A DNA stretch of 64,000 nucleotides from Candidatus Nanopelagicales bacterium (GTDB lineage Bacteria > Actinomycetota > Actinomycetes > S36-B12). This document shows positions 37,634 to 47,897 of the stretch, piece by piece. Under the pieces are notes generated by a model. That model had not been told where the DNA came from. It saw nothing but the letters and a program-made list of their open reading frames with translations, and ran no database searches. Every line of letters begins with the position of its first letter. Positions within the stretch are counted from its first letter, which is position 1. Location of the stretch: positions 124,001 through 188,000 of the forward strand of contig JAGYJP010000002.1 of the NCBI GenBank assembly GCA_018402075.1, written 5' to 3'. The position numbers and the translations under genes were made by a program.

Positions 37634-40182
37634 AGAGCATTCTTTTTGGTGAGATAGTTAAAGGCCCAATAGCCCGGAATTGTGGGCAACCAGAAAGTCA
37701 CCAAGCGGTAGAGCAGGACTGCTGAGACCGCGAGGCCGGCGTCCAGGCCGGCTGCAGTAAGCCCAGCAGCCAGAGCTGCCTCGACCGCGCCAAGTCCACC
37801 GGGAGTAGGAGCAGCTTGCCCGATCGTGGCACCAGCTAGGTACACAACCGCTACTACGGCAATACTCAAGCTTCCGCCAAAAGCTTCGACACAGGCAAAA
37901 AGAACTCCCACGTATGCGAGATTCAAAATCAAGATGCCGCCGACACCTTCGAGAAGTTTTCCGGGGCGCTGAGCGACTGTGACCAATCGCGGAATAACTT
38001 CTTTAATCAGTGGCCCAATTCGACGGGTGATCTCTTTGCGCACATAGGGAACAGCGAGGAGCGCGAGCAATGCGACCGCCACGGCTGCCACACCGATAAC
38101 TGCCCACATGGGTGGATTGAAAGTGAGATCAGCCTGAGTTCCTGCAGCGATACCAAATGCCGTGAGAAGTGCAATATGGGTAACGAAGGCTGCAACCTGT
38201 GAGACTCCGACACTTGCTGCTGCAAGAGCGGGGTGCAGCCCAGCTTTTTGCAAGTACCTCACATTAATAGCGATCGCCCCCAACGTGGGTGGTGAGACAA
38301 GAGTGGCAAAATCGCCGGCGACTTGGGCAAGCAGGGTGCGGACAAAGGACAATTTCTCCGGAACGAAGCCGGATAGTGACCACGTTGCACCGGCATATGT
38401 AATCAAACTGAGGAGGAACGCAACCAGAATCCACCACCAGTTCGCGGTAGTGAACAAGGTTGCAAGATCAACCGAGGTCAACTGCGAGAGCAGGACATAG
38501 CCGGCAATGGAGCCGACAATGATCATGATGAGAGTGCGCGGCTTGACTCGCTGGATTTGAATTGGTTCGGTATCTGCATCTGGGCGCATCTCGACAATGG
38601 CATCGCGCAGCGACACAATCATGCCTTTGTGTTTGCGTAATGACTTGCGAGTCGTGGGAGATAGCGCAACAGGCTGTAAGGCAGGTAGTGCGCGTGCCAA
38701 GCCAGCACTACCGAGGACCCTTCTACCTGAATCGACCGCACGTTCAATTGACGTGGCCATTGCCAGAGTGCACAGGAGTTCTGCAAGGTCCAGCCGTTGT
38801 GCGACATCACTTACCGCAATTGCGCCTTGATCCATGCCGAGCAAATACACATGGTCTTCATCTGACCGCAGTAAATGTCGTGCCGAAAGTGCTCGGTGAC
38901 TCATTTGGTGTTCATGTAAAGTGCGAAGCGCTCGCCATGCAGAATCCAGATCGCGATCGGTGAGATTATCGATTTGATCAAAAGTGGCACCCGGTATTTG
39001 CTGATAGGCGAGTGCGCACGAATCCGGCCCCACCTCGGTGGTCAAAAGCAAACGGGGGACTGGGGTCCCAGCATTTTCCGCAGCGTATGCAATGAGTGCT
39101 GCCTGATCCACCGCTCGACGCATATTAAATGCACCCTTACCCGGTTCATCACGTAATCGAAGACTCGTCCACAAGGCATTTACCAGTCCCGCACCCTCAA
39201 GATCGCGGTCGAGAACGGTGACTCTCAAAGTGTCACCTGATCGGGTTGTGGCGAGGTAACGACGACCGCGCTGGGTCATGTCGATGAATTGAAGTTCTGT
39301 GATCGGATACCCACCCCTGGACAGTGCAAGTGCGACTTCATCGCCTTTTGGTCTCGTTGTAGATGTACCCAGTGCATAGCGGATCAGCAGACCGACTGCC
39401 CATCCAGTAGTAATGGAGAGCCCGATTCCGGCCAAGGCGATACCCGCACTCAGTACTGTCACCAGAATCAGCGAAACGACAACAACAACGGTAATCACAT
39501 TCCACGGCCTGCGACCCATGAGGCGCGTCACTGTCATGAAAGCAATGACACCCCCGAGAATTGGCGCAGTTGCACCACTTGCGGCGCTTGTCGAACCTGC
39601 AAGTGCCACCAGTAGGCGGGTGTTGTCAAAGCTGCCAATAAGTGTGGCAATGGCAAAGAGAATTGTTATGGCGAAAAATAATGCAAGCAGGGCATCAAAG
39701 AGTTGTCGAAATCTGCGGCGAATAATGAGGTTGATCGAGGCGGCAATGGGTAAACCCAGGGTCCCGATACCGCCGACAACGTTGAGAACCAAAATGACTA
39801 TCGATGGCAACATGGCCACACCAGAACCGATATCGGTGTCGAGACCGGCGGTGGTGCTCGTGGCGAACCATCCCAACGCAATAGTGCCGCCTGCAAGGGC
39901 AACGGCTACAACAAAGCGAAGAAGATCCAGTGGCCGTCGAATTCGTTTCCTGACTTCCCCGTCATCGATGATCACGGGTGCAGGGGTGACTGCTGTCGAT
40001 TTTTCCGGATCTGGGTCCGAATCTTGCAATAAATCTGACATGATCGGAATAGACCCCGCCAGAGTGCGCTCCATCACGATCTGGTCATCAGCCGGAGGAG
40101 TTGTTCTTGGGTGATTTGGTTCCGACTTAATCAGGCTCCCATCGCCGCCAGCTGGCGTATCGTGAGTGGGAGCAGGGGTCAC
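37630..40182 (-). CDS. membrane protein: pseudokinase-like domain plus LPG-synthase/flippase-type TM domain
   Basis: 850 residues. About six to seven membrane helices at 85-270, a cytoplasmic kinase-like region at 280-500 and a C-terminal block of about eight helices (580-845) of the lysylphosphatidylglycerol-synthase TM/UPF0104 type, which moves or anchors lipids. In the kinase-like region the catalytic loop reads MSHRALSARHLL, lacking the HRD/HxD aspartate, and the DFG position reads GMDQG, so it is probably a nucleotide-binding or inactive pseudokinase. GTG start, 38 bp from the divergent adnA. Substrate unknown. Confidence 0.75.
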   Translation of the reverse strand: MTPAPTHDTPAGGDGSLIKSEPNHPRTTPPADDQIVMERTLAGSIPIMSDLLQDSDPDPEKSTAVTPAPVIIDDGEVRKRIRRPLDLLRFVVAVALAGGTIALGWFATSTTAGLDTDIGSGVAMLPSIVILVLNVVGGIGTLGLPIAASINLIIRRRFRQLFDALLALFFAITILFAIATLIGSFDNTRLLVALAGSTSAASGATAPILGGVIAFMTVTRLMGRRPWNVITVVVVVSLILVTVLSAGIALAGIGLSITTGWAVGLLIRYALGTSTTRPKGDEVALALSRGGYPITELQFIDMTQRGRRYLATTRSGDTLRVTVLDRDLEGAGLVNALWTSLRLRDEPGKGAFNMRRAVDQAALIAYAAENAGTPVPRLLLTTEVGPDSCALAYQQIPGATFDQIDNLTDRDLDSAWRALRTLHEHQMSHRALSARHLLRSDEDHVYLLGMDQGAIAVSDVAQRLDLAELLCTLAMATSIERAVDSGRRVLGSAGLARALPALQPVALSPTTRKSLRKHKGMIVSLRDAIVEMRPDADTEPIQIQRVKPRTLIMIIVGSIAGYVLLSQLTSVDLATLFTTANWWWILVAFLLSLITYAGATWSLSGFVPEKLSFVRTLLAQVAGDFATLVSPPTLGAIAINVRYLQKAGLHPALAAASVGVSQVAAFVTHIALLTAFGIAAGTQADLTFNPPMWAVIGVAAVAVALLALLAVPYVRKEITRRIGPLIKEVIPRLVTVAQRPGKLLEGVGGILILNLAYVGVLFACVEAFGGSLSIAVVAVVYLAGATIGQAAPTPGGLGAVEAALAAGLTAAGLDAGLAVSAVLLYRLVTFWLPTIPGYWAFNYLTKKNAL

Positions 40183-40220
40183 AGGGTGATGTTGTCACAT
40201 GGAGGTGGTATTCATGCACC

Positions 40221-43200
40221 ATGCGGTGGGAATTGGACTGGAATGGCCGGGAGTCGTGGGCCTTTCCCGGTGAGTTCATCCCCGATCCCGCCCAGCGTTC
40301 CGTTATCGATCATCGCAGCGGATCTCTGTCAATCCTTGGGGCAGCAGGTTCAGGAAAGACCCGGACCCTTGTCCATGCCGTGGCGTCCCGAATGCAGGCA
40401 GGGGTTGACCCCTCCACGATTCTGGTTCTCACTTTTGGGAAGCGGGCGGTCCGGGAATTTCGTGAGGGGCTTGCGGCCATTACTGATTCGGCCGTTCTTC
40501 CCACGGTAGGAACTTTCCATTCACTGGCCTATTCACTTGTGTCGACTGCCACGGGTACCACATCAGGACTGGCCGTGTTGTCGGGTGCAGAAGAAGATTC
40601 TCGGATCATCGAAATCATCCGCGGCATGCGGGAGGATTTGGGCAGTGATTGGCCCACCGGCATGGCAGCTGCCGCAGACACTCGAAGTTTTGCCCGCGAA
40701 ATGCGAGCGGTCATTGCTCGACTCAAAGATATTCACCTCTCCGGCGAAGACTTGGTCCATTTGGGCGTTCAAGAGAATCGACCCGAGTGGGTCGTTGCGG
40801 GGAAAATTGCCATAAATGAGTCTGAGGTCATGCACCTCCAGGGGAGCGTGGATTACTCAGAGTTATTAGCTCAGGCACTTGCCGCTGTGACATATTCGTC
40901 TTCACTTCGGGCGCTTACCCACATGGTTATTGACGAGTTTCAAGAAATCGGTCCCTTACAGCACGAGTTAATCCAGGAAATATTCCATGTGGCTGGTCAA
41001 GGGGGAGGCATAACCGAATTTTTAGCGGCCGCTAACCCCAATGAAAGTATCTTTACTTTCCGCGGTGCACAAACTCGGTACCTTGATCAATTTTCCTCGG
41101 ATTTTCCACCCGCGGAATCGGTATACCTCACCTCCATGTGGCGAAGCGGTGTGCAGGTGGCTCGGGCAGCGGAAAGTGTCTTCCCAGGCGGTACTGCTGT
41201 TCCCTATCAACATTTTCCTGCACATTCTGTGGCCGATCGAGTTGTGGTGCAGCGCTATGGAAGCCGAACTGCCCGGGCAGCATTTATCGCACAGGAAATT
41301 CGCACCGCGCATATTGATCACCAGGTTCCCTGGCGTTCCATGGTGGTTATTGGCCGAGCCTCATCGGATATTCCCGCCATTATTCGGGCACTCACCAGAG
41401 CGAATGTTCCCGTAGTTGTTGGCTCCGATGACATCCCGTTAGCAGATGAGCCTGCCGTTGGCGTTCTCCTGACCCTGTTGTGGGCGGCTTTGTCCCCAGA
41501 TATGACCAGTACCCACGGTGTTCGTGATCTATTGGCAGGCCCTTTATGTGGGCTAGACGCCAGCGATATTCGACGACTAGGCCGAGCGCTGCGAGCAGAA
41601 GACCGAAATACACCTTCTGCCCAATTGATCAAAGAGATGATTCTCAATGGTAACGAGTCTGATATCCCTTCAGATCTGGCTGGTTCGGGCCATTCAATAA
41701 ATTCAGAAATAGCACAGCGGGTCAAACGCTTACAGGGTTTACTGCGTGAAGTTCGCGCGGCAGTCGCTCGACAATTACCCTTACCTGACATTCTGTGGCT
41801 TGCGTGGACCGGTGGGGAAAAATACCCACATGGTTGGCCCGATCAATTAAGAAATGCCGCTCTTCGTCACAGTGCGCAGGCACACCATGACCTCGATGCC
41901 GTCATGGCACTCTTTGACACTGCAGATCGGTTCAGTTCGCGTGGCCGAACCGGGTTAAGTAATTTTCTTTTTGCCCTCAAGGAACAAAAACTTCCAGCGG
42001 AGCCCGTGGCTGCACGCGGTCTTCGAGCTGATGCAGTCCAGGTCATGACCGTGCATCACAGCAAGGGCCAACAGTGGGATCGAGTGTGGATCACAGGTCT
42101 GGAAGAAGGTATTTGGCCGAATCTCGTTGTTCGAGGAAGTATTTTGCATCCCGACGAAATCACCGTGACGGGTGCAGGTCCCGGGGCGAATCCGATTGCA
42201 TTGCTTCGGGAGGAAAGAAACCTTTTTTATGTCGCAGCGACCAGGGCGCGGCAACAGGTTACTTTCACGTGTATTGACCAAGGTGACGAAGGTGGAGATC
42301 AGCCGAGCCGATTCATTCACGATCTCATTCGCGTTGGCGTACCGGATCAGGTTGTCACCGGCTATCCACGGTCACGATCCTCGTGGAGTGGTCTTGCTGC
42401 GGAACTGCGTTCTGTTCTGGCAAATCCGGAATCATCCGAATCACTTAAAGAGGCAGCGGGTGAGTTTCTGCACGACATGGGCCACTCTGTCGGTCCGGAG
42501 AATTGGTGGGGTCTGGCAGAACTCACTCGGTCCACTCGCCCGATCCGCCCGCGGGATCAGCCACTTCATATGTCGGGTAGTTCCCTCGATTCCCTGATCA
42601 CCTGTCCCTTGAAGTGGTTCCTTGACAAGGAAGTGAAGGCTCAGGTTTCCCGAGGCGCGGCAACCGCCTTCGGCAGCATTGTTCATGCTGTCGCCGAGTA
42701 TGTTGCCAAGGGAGAGGTGCCGGACAACTTGGAAGCCATGCAGGAACTCATCAATGGTTCATGGCGCAATGTTGTCTACGAATCTCATTGGCAGTCCACT
42801 TCGGAACTTGCCCATGCCCGCGAAGCCGCAGCCCGCTTTCTTCGTTATCACCATCAATCAGATCGGGTTTACCTAGAGGCTGAGCAATTGCTCACCACTG
42901 AGGTTCAGGTCACAACGCCCGCCGGTGAGACCGACATGATTAGTCTCACCGGCTTTGTCGATCGAGTGGAGCGTGACCCTTCGGGCAGGCTTGTGGCCAT
43001 TGACTTAAAGAACATGAAGACCGCGGTGCCGACAAATAAGATTCCAGAGCACGGACAGTTGGGTGTTTATCAACTTTTACTGCAGGACCGTCAATCTGAT
43101 GTGGATTCCGAACAAGTAGCCAAAGATGATCAGAGCATTGGTGCGGCTCTCGTGCAATTACGGGTAGAAGACAAAACAGGTATGCCAAAAATTCAGGGAC

Positions 43201-43424
43201 AAGCTGCCATTGATTTCGATCAGTCTCCTAGTTGGATTGAGCAGCGGTTGGGTGAGGCTGCGGAGATCATCCGCAATGAAACATTTATCCCAATCCCGGG
43301 TGAAGAATGCAGATTCTGCAGTTATCACAGCGTGTGTCCGGTGAAAGCCGGCACCGTCTTCCAGCCTCTCCAACTCCCAGATGAAAATTCCGGTGAACTG
43401 CTGGCAGGTGACGCCCATGACTAG
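40221..43424 (+). CDS. adnA: AdnA-like UvrD helicase with RecB-type nuclease
   Basis: Subunit of the AdnAB end-resecting helicase-nuclease that prepares DNA breaks for recombination in actinobacteria. 1067 residues: Walker A GAAGSGKTRT (Lys46), motif II VIDEFQE (Asp-Glu kept, final Asp of DEFQD changed), helicase motifs TVHHSKGQQWD and YVAATRARQQ, then a nuclease domain with VAIDLKN. CPLKWF plus a terminal CRFCSYHSVC give the four-cysteine iron-sulfur pattern of AddB-type nucleases. adnB starts 8 nt before its stop. ATG 40221; the GGAGGTGG lies 12 or more nt away, so the start is slightly uncertain. Confidence 0.9.
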   Translation: MRWELDWNGRESWAFPGEFIPDPAQRSVIDHRSGSLSILGAAGSGKTRTLVHAVASRMQAGVDPSTILVLTFGKRAVREFREGLAAITDSAVLPTVGTFHSLAYSLVSTATGTTSGLAVLSGAEEDSRIIEIIRGMREDLGSDWPTGMAAAADTRSFAREMRAVIARLKDIHLSGEDLVHLGVQENRPEWVVAGKIAINESEVMHLQGSVDYSELLAQALAAVTYSSSLRALTHMVIDEFQEIGPLQHELIQEIFHVAGQGGGITEFLAAANPNESIFTFRGAQTRYLDQFSSDFPPAESVYLTSMWRSGVQVARAAESVFPGGTAVPYQHFPAHSVADRVVVQRYGSRTARAAFIAQEIRTAHIDHQVPWRSMVVIGRASSDIPAIIRALTRANVPVVVGSDDIPLADEPAVGVLLTLLWAALSPDMTSTHGVRDLLAGPLCGLDASDIRRLGRALRAEDRNTPSAQLIKEMILNGNESDIPSDLAGSGHSINSEIAQRVKRLQGLLREVRAAVARQLPLPDILWLAWTGGEKYPHGWPDQLRNAALRHSAQAHHDLDAVMALFDTADRFSSRGRTGLSNFLFALKEQKLPAEPVAARGLRADAVQVMTVHHSKGQQWDRVWITGLEEGIWPNLVVRGSILHPDEITVTGAGPGANPIALLREERNLFYVAATRARQQVTFTCIDQGDEGGDQPSRFIHDLIRVGVPDQVVTGYPRSRSSWSGLAAELRSVLANPESSESLKEAAGEFLHDMGHSVGPENWWGLAELTRSTRPIRPRDQPLHMSGSSLDSLITCPLKWFLDKEVKAQVSRGAATAFGSIVHAVAEYVAKGEVPDNLEAMQELINGSWRNVVYESHWQSTSELAHAREAAARFLRYHHQSDRVYLEAEQLLTTEVQVTTPAGETDMISLTGFVDRVERDPSGRLVAIDLKNMKTAVPTNKIPEHGQLGVYQLLLQDRQSDVDSEQVAKDDQSIGAALVQLRVEDKTGMPKIQGQAAIDFDQSPSWIEQRLGEAAEIIRNETFIPIPGEECRFCSYHSVCPVKAGTVFQPLQLPDENSGELLAGDAHD

Positions 43425-46400
43425 TCACAGCGATCTCACACCAGGTCAATTGACCGAGGTATTTGGGTTTGAACTCTCGGAACAGCAATGGAACGCCGTG
43501 TCCGCTGGCCTGATGCCATCGGTCATGATTGCGGGAGCAGGTTCAGGAAAAACAACTTCCATGTCAGCCCGTATTGCCTGGCTGGTTGGCAGTGGCTATG
43601 TACGCCCAGAAAATGTTCTGGGCTTGACGTTCACCACCAAGGCAACCGCTCAGCTTTTGGACTCAGCACGCTCCACCATCAACAATCTTGCGCGCACCTT
43701 TCCAGGATTGGTACCTGATGAATCATCAGATCCAGTCATTTCCACCTATAACTCATTTGCCGCTGGAATAGTGCGTGAGTTCGGATCCTTGTTGGGCCGG
43801 GATTTTGCCGGCGAAGTACTCAGCGAAGGCGCGCGCTACCAATATGCCTATCGGTTGGTGTGTTCGACCAACATTGACATGTCCGCAATCCATGTCAATC
43901 CAGTGTCGGTCACCTCCTCCATGTTGGCACTCGACGGTGAACTGAGTGAGTTGGCAATTGAGCCAAGTGAAATCCGCTCCCATGACATCAAGTTGCTGCA
44001 ATACCTCAACTCATTCAGCAAGCACAATGACTCAACCCGCCGCATGATCGCAGCGACAGGCTCTAGAATCGCTTTGAGTCAACTAGTTGAGCAATGGCGC
44101 GAACTCAAATCAGAGCGAGATCTTGTTGAGTTTTCCGACCAGGTCCGCCTTGCCCGGGAACTTGTTCAGACATTACCCGAAGTCGCCGCCACCATTCGTT
44201 CACGATTTTCTGTCGCCCTTCTTGACGAATACCAGGACACATCGATTAGCCAACGCATTTTGTTGCAAGGAATTTTTGGTTCAGGATTCCCGTTGACCGC
44301 GGTAGGCGATCCGTGCCAAGCCATTTATGGGTGGCGCGGGGCAAGTGTGGCAAATATTAATGACTTCACAGAACATTTTCCATTACCCGAACTGACGCCT
44401 TCCCCAATCTTCAAGCTCACCAAAAATCGTCGATCAGGTGTCAAAATTCTGGAGGCGGCCAACATAATTTCAGAAACTTTGCGGGTCGAACACCCACATG
44501 TCGACATCTTGGACCCAGAAAGAGATCACCCTGGATTTTTGACACTGGCGCTATTCGATACCGCCGCACAAGAAGTCGAATGGATGGCAGATCGAATCGC
44601 GCAGCAACACTCATCCCTTCGTGACTCTGAAGATATTGCTGTACTGTCTCCCACCACTTCTTATTTGGTGCGCATGCGTGATCTGCTGCGAGCCAGGGAT
44701 ATACCCGTGCAATTGCATAGCTCTGCTGATCTCCTGGCTGAACCGATAGTTATTGATCTGCAGTCATTATTGACGGTGGTCCACGAGCCCACCGCTAATC
44801 CCGAGTTCCTGCGCTGGGCCACCGGTGTGCGTTTTCGTATTGGTGCACGCGATATCGCAGCCCTAGGTCAACGCGCATCGGAGCTATCCGCAACATCTAT
44901 CCGTCGTCGCGCTGAAAACGTCGATCAGGCTCTAGCCGAGGCCGTCGATGGCATTGACTCTGTTGATATTAACTCAATTTCCGATGCACTATTTGATCTT
45001 GGAGATAAAACCCAATATTCGGAGGAGGCCTATCAGCGTTTTACCCGAATGGCCGAAATCATTCGAGAGTTACGCTCGCTCACCGGATTACCGCTCGTTG
45101 AATTCATTGGGGCCGCATGTCGACTCAGCGGTGTCGACATTCAAAGCCAGATTGATACTGGCTCTGATCGAGAACACATTGCCGTCAGTGCCTTTATCGA
45201 TTTAGCCGCAGAATTCACCGATGCAGATGGACGGGTGTCGCTGGGTGCGTTCTTGGAACGCCTAGCCGATATTAAACGATTTGATATTGATGTTGATTTT
45301 GAGCAACCGGTTGATCCCAGAGCAGTTCAGCTCATTACGGTTTACAAGGCAAAGGGTTTGGAATTCACCCATGTGTATATCCCCAATATGACCAAAGAGA
45401 GTTTTCCTGGCGGGCGTACACCACGTAATTGGACGACCGACCCCAGCATGGTCCCGTGGCCCACTCGCAAGGACGCACCTGCGGAATTGGCAGACTTCCC
45501 GGATTACTCCACCTTCAATTGGCCTGCACGGGTGCATAAAGATGAATACCTCGGTCACTTTGCCACCTACCGCGAACTCGATAGCGATCGCTTGGCGTAT
45601 GTTGCCGTGACCCGCGCCAAGGATTCCCTCACCATTACATCAAGTTGGTGGGGTTTTGGGCATAAGAAGCCTCGTGGTCCGCACCGATATTTACAACAAA
45701 TCCACAATCACTTTGCTGGTCTCGATATCGAGATTCCGGTGTGGGTCACCGAGCCAAGTGACGAACGTCCATCTGAAATCGGCTCCAATCCCGATATGAG
45801 TTGGCCAATTGCTGTGCCAGAAAATATCGTTGAGTCACTCCAGGCTCAGGCGCGCTATGTGAATTCATCACCGGTCCCAGGGCTCACGCACGCTGAAGCG
45901 GTGCAGGTCGCGGCGTGGAAGGAATCTTTGAATCGTCTGCGTGAGGAGCACTCTCGACTCCACTCTGATGTAAAACGGGTGCCGTTGCCCACGAGTATGG
46001 GAGCAAGCACCATGATGCGAGCCCTCCGTGAGCCAGAAGACTTAGCCAAAGATTTGGCGCGCCCCATGCCCCGTCGATCCAGTGTGGTAGCGAATAAAGG
46101 CACGGTAGTCCACGCGCTCATCGAAGAGCATTACTCACCTCGGGCGCTTTTTGACCCAGATGAACTTTTCGGTCTCAATGACCTTGAGATTCACACTGAA
46201 TCTGCATCAATCAAGGATTCCGAAATTGAACAGTTACGCCAGGCATTTCTTGCTACTCGATTTGCCGACCTGACACCGGTGGCGGTAGAACAACCTTTTT
46301 CTATCAGCCTTGGTGGCATCCCTGTCACCGGATACATCGATGCAATTTTCCAGATAGATGGCCGCTACCTGGTAGTTGATTGGAAAACAGGCACATCAGC

Positions 46401-46563
46401 ACACCTTGACCCCATGCAGTTAGCGATTTACCGGCTTGCCTGGTCTCGCATTGCCCATATTGACTGGCAGGAAGTAGATAGCTGCTTTGCCATGCTCTCC
46501 GAGGGAGTAGAGATAAACCCTGATACTGATTCTCTGGTGCGGCAGCTACTTCATCAGGGCTAG
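43417..46563 (+). CDS. adnB: AdnB-like UvrD helicase with RecB-type nuclease
   Basis: Partner of AdnA; in mycobacteria AdnB supplies the main translocation motor. 1048 residues: Walker A IAGAGSGKTT (Lys45), motif II LLDEYQDTS, GDPCQAIYGWRGA, TVYKAKGLEF, YVAVTRAKDSLT, and a C-terminal nuclease with KGTVVHALIEEH and VVDWKTG...LDPMQLAIYR. No C-terminal iron-sulfur cysteine set is seen, unlike its partner. ATG 43417 overlaps adnA by 8 nt; the open frame reaches 43381. Its stop has a 4-nt CTAG overlap with the convergent acyltransferase gene. Confidence 0.92.
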   Translation: MTSHSDLTPGQLTEVFGFELSEQQWNAVSAGLMPSVMIAGAGSGKTTSMSARIAWLVGSGYVRPENVLGLTFTTKATAQLLDSARSTINNLARTFPGLVPDESSDPVISTYNSFAAGIVREFGSLLGRDFAGEVLSEGARYQYAYRLVCSTNIDMSAIHVNPVSVTSSMLALDGELSELAIEPSEIRSHDIKLLQYLNSFSKHNDSTRRMIAATGSRIALSQLVEQWRELKSERDLVEFSDQVRLARELVQTLPEVAATIRSRFSVALLDEYQDTSISQRILLQGIFGSGFPLTAVGDPCQAIYGWRGASVANINDFTEHFPLPELTPSPIFKLTKNRRSGVKILEAANIISETLRVEHPHVDILDPERDHPGFLTLALFDTAAQEVEWMADRIAQQHSSLRDSEDIAVLSPTTSYLVRMRDLLRARDIPVQLHSSADLLAEPIVIDLQSLLTVVHEPTANPEFLRWATGVRFRIGARDIAALGQRASELSATSIRRRAENVDQALAEAVDGIDSVDINSISDALFDLGDKTQYSEEAYQRFTRMAEIIRELRSLTGLPLVEFIGAACRLSGVDIQSQIDTGSDREHIAVSAFIDLAAEFTDADGRVSLGAFLERLADIKRFDIDVDFEQPVDPRAVQLITVYKAKGLEFTHVYIPNMTKESFPGGRTPRNWTTDPSMVPWPTRKDAPAELADFPDYSTFNWPARVHKDEYLGHFATYRELDSDRLAYVAVTRAKDSLTITSSWWGFGHKKPRGPHRYLQQIHNHFAGLDIEIPVWVTEPSDERPSEIGSNPDMSWPIAVPENIVESLQAQARYVNSSPVPGLTHAEAVQVAAWKESLNRLREEHSRLHSDVKRVPLPTSMGASTMMRALREPEDLAKDLARPMPRRSSVVANKGTVVHALIEEHYSPRALFDPDELFGLNDLEIHTESASIKDSEIEQLRQAFLATRFADLTPVAVEQPFSISLGGIPVTGYIDAIFQIDGRYLVVDWKTGTSAHLDPMQLAIYRLAWSRIAHIDWQEVDSCFAMLSEGVEINPDTDSLVRQLLHQG

Positions 46564-47855
46564 TTTTTCTCCTCGGGGGAGCCTTCCACCGGAATTGGTG
46601 CCGCGGTACTCGGTGTGAACCCTGATTTTTCCTCGGCCACCACGATCGCTTCACCCGCTTCCTCGGTGGGTGTGGGTCGAGTTCCCACCCATGTACGCAT
46701 GCGCTCGCGTGCCGGTTCTTCGATCCAGCGCCACATGAAATAGGCGATAACAAATGACATGGCTAGAAGGAATATCACAGCAACGGCATAGAACGGTCCG
46801 GAATCAATTCCCGCGGCATTCATGCCTGCACGCCACAAACCAAACCACACGAGGTGAGTCATGTAGAGGGAGTAAGAAATAAACCCACCGAGGATTGCCA
46901 ACCGTGTTGCCAGAACATTGGCGAGGCCGCGCCGGGCTAATGCGAGGGCTCCGATCCACATGATCAACAGAGGGACAAGAGTTAAGTGGAAATATGGCGG
47001 CAGGGGTTCTGCATCCGGGTCGGTCGATGTCATGCCTGATTGGGCGGCCGGAAGCCACGATAGAAAAACTGCTCCGGCAACTATGAGAATTGGAAGGACC
47101 CAAGCTGCAATATCAGCTATCCGATGAACACCGTATGCGCCTTCCTGTGCTCTGTCTTTGAGTCGATCAACAATTAAAAAGGTGATTGCACCTGCCGTGA
47201 ACTGCGTCAAAACGCGGTATGTGGATCCCCAATTCTCCGTGTAATAAGGGTCCGAGGTGCCCAGACCATAGATGACGAGGGGAGCGAGAACTACTACCCA
47301 CGAGATCACAAGAGCCGTCGTGGAGAAATGCTTATGCATGCGCCACAGGACAAGTGCCAGCAGCGGGAACAGTAAGTACGCAAGCCATTCCATGGAGAGT
47401 GACCACGCAACGAAGTTCCATCCCCTTTGCGGATTGGGTCCCCATTCTTGGATCAGGAGCAGATTCTTGATGAAATCCCATGGATTCAGCCACACACGAT
47501 CCAGTGGGTTTCCCGTCACACGAGCCTGAGCCACAACAGCTATTCCAGCGACGAACAACATGACCAGGTGAACGGGATAGATACGGGCGAGGCGAAGCCA
47601 CCAGAATTTCAGGGTTTTTGACCCTTTGAGCCGTGGACCGATCGAGTGTAGATAGGTGTAAGTAAGGATAAACCCTGATAACGCGAAGAATAGATCAACA
47701 CCCAGTCGACCAACGCGCAGTACATCGCCAAAAATTGGAATTTGCAAAACTCCGAGCACCTCGAGGGGGCCCTGGGTGTGGTAGAGGAGTACCCAAGCGG
47801 CAGCCACAAGGCGAATGCCCGTGAGCTGTCGAATGAAAATATTCACGCTGCTCAC
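46560..47855 (-). CDS. acyltransferase family 3 (OafA-like) membrane protein
   Basis: 431 residues with about ten membrane helices. N-terminal RQLTGIRLVAAAWVLLYHTQGPLE contains the family's catalytic-type histidine (LLYH), followed by GRLGVDLFFALSGFIL, characteristic of AT3 O-acyltransferases that acetylate surface sugars or lipids. C-terminal cytoplasmic tail is acidic and low-complexity. GTG 47855 start (GTG 47846 also possible). Inserted between adnB and nudC; mycobacteria have other genes there. Acceptor unknown. Confidence 0.88.
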   Translation of the reverse strand: MSSVNIFIRQLTGIRLVAAAWVLLYHTQGPLEVLGVLQIPIFGDVLRVGRLGVDLFFALSGFILTYTYLHSIGPRLKGSKTLKFWWLRLARIYPVHLVMLFVAGIAVVAQARVTGNPLDRVWLNPWDFIKNLLLIQEWGPNPQRGWNFVAWSLSMEWLAYLLFPLLALVLWRMHKHFSTTALVISWVVVLAPLVIYGLGTSDPYYTENWGSTYRVLTQFTAGAITFLIVDRLKDRAQEGAYGVHRIADIAAWVLPILIVAGAVFLSWLPAAQSGMTSTDPDAEPLPPYFHLTLVPLLIMWIGALALARRGLANVLATRLAILGGFISYSLYMTHLVWFGLWRAGMNAAGIDSGPFYAVAVIFLLAMSFVIAYFMWRWIEEPARERMRTWVGTRPTPTEEAGEAIVVAEEKSGFTPSTAAPIPVEGSPEEKN

Positions 47856-47897
47856 CCTATGCGCTCAAAGTGGTGAGTCAGAGTAGGTTCAGCACCA

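Noticed and set aside
38597..40114. Open frames on the plus strand opposite the flippase-like gene
   Set aside because: Thr/Arg/Ala-rich antisense shadows without domains or ribosome-binding sites.
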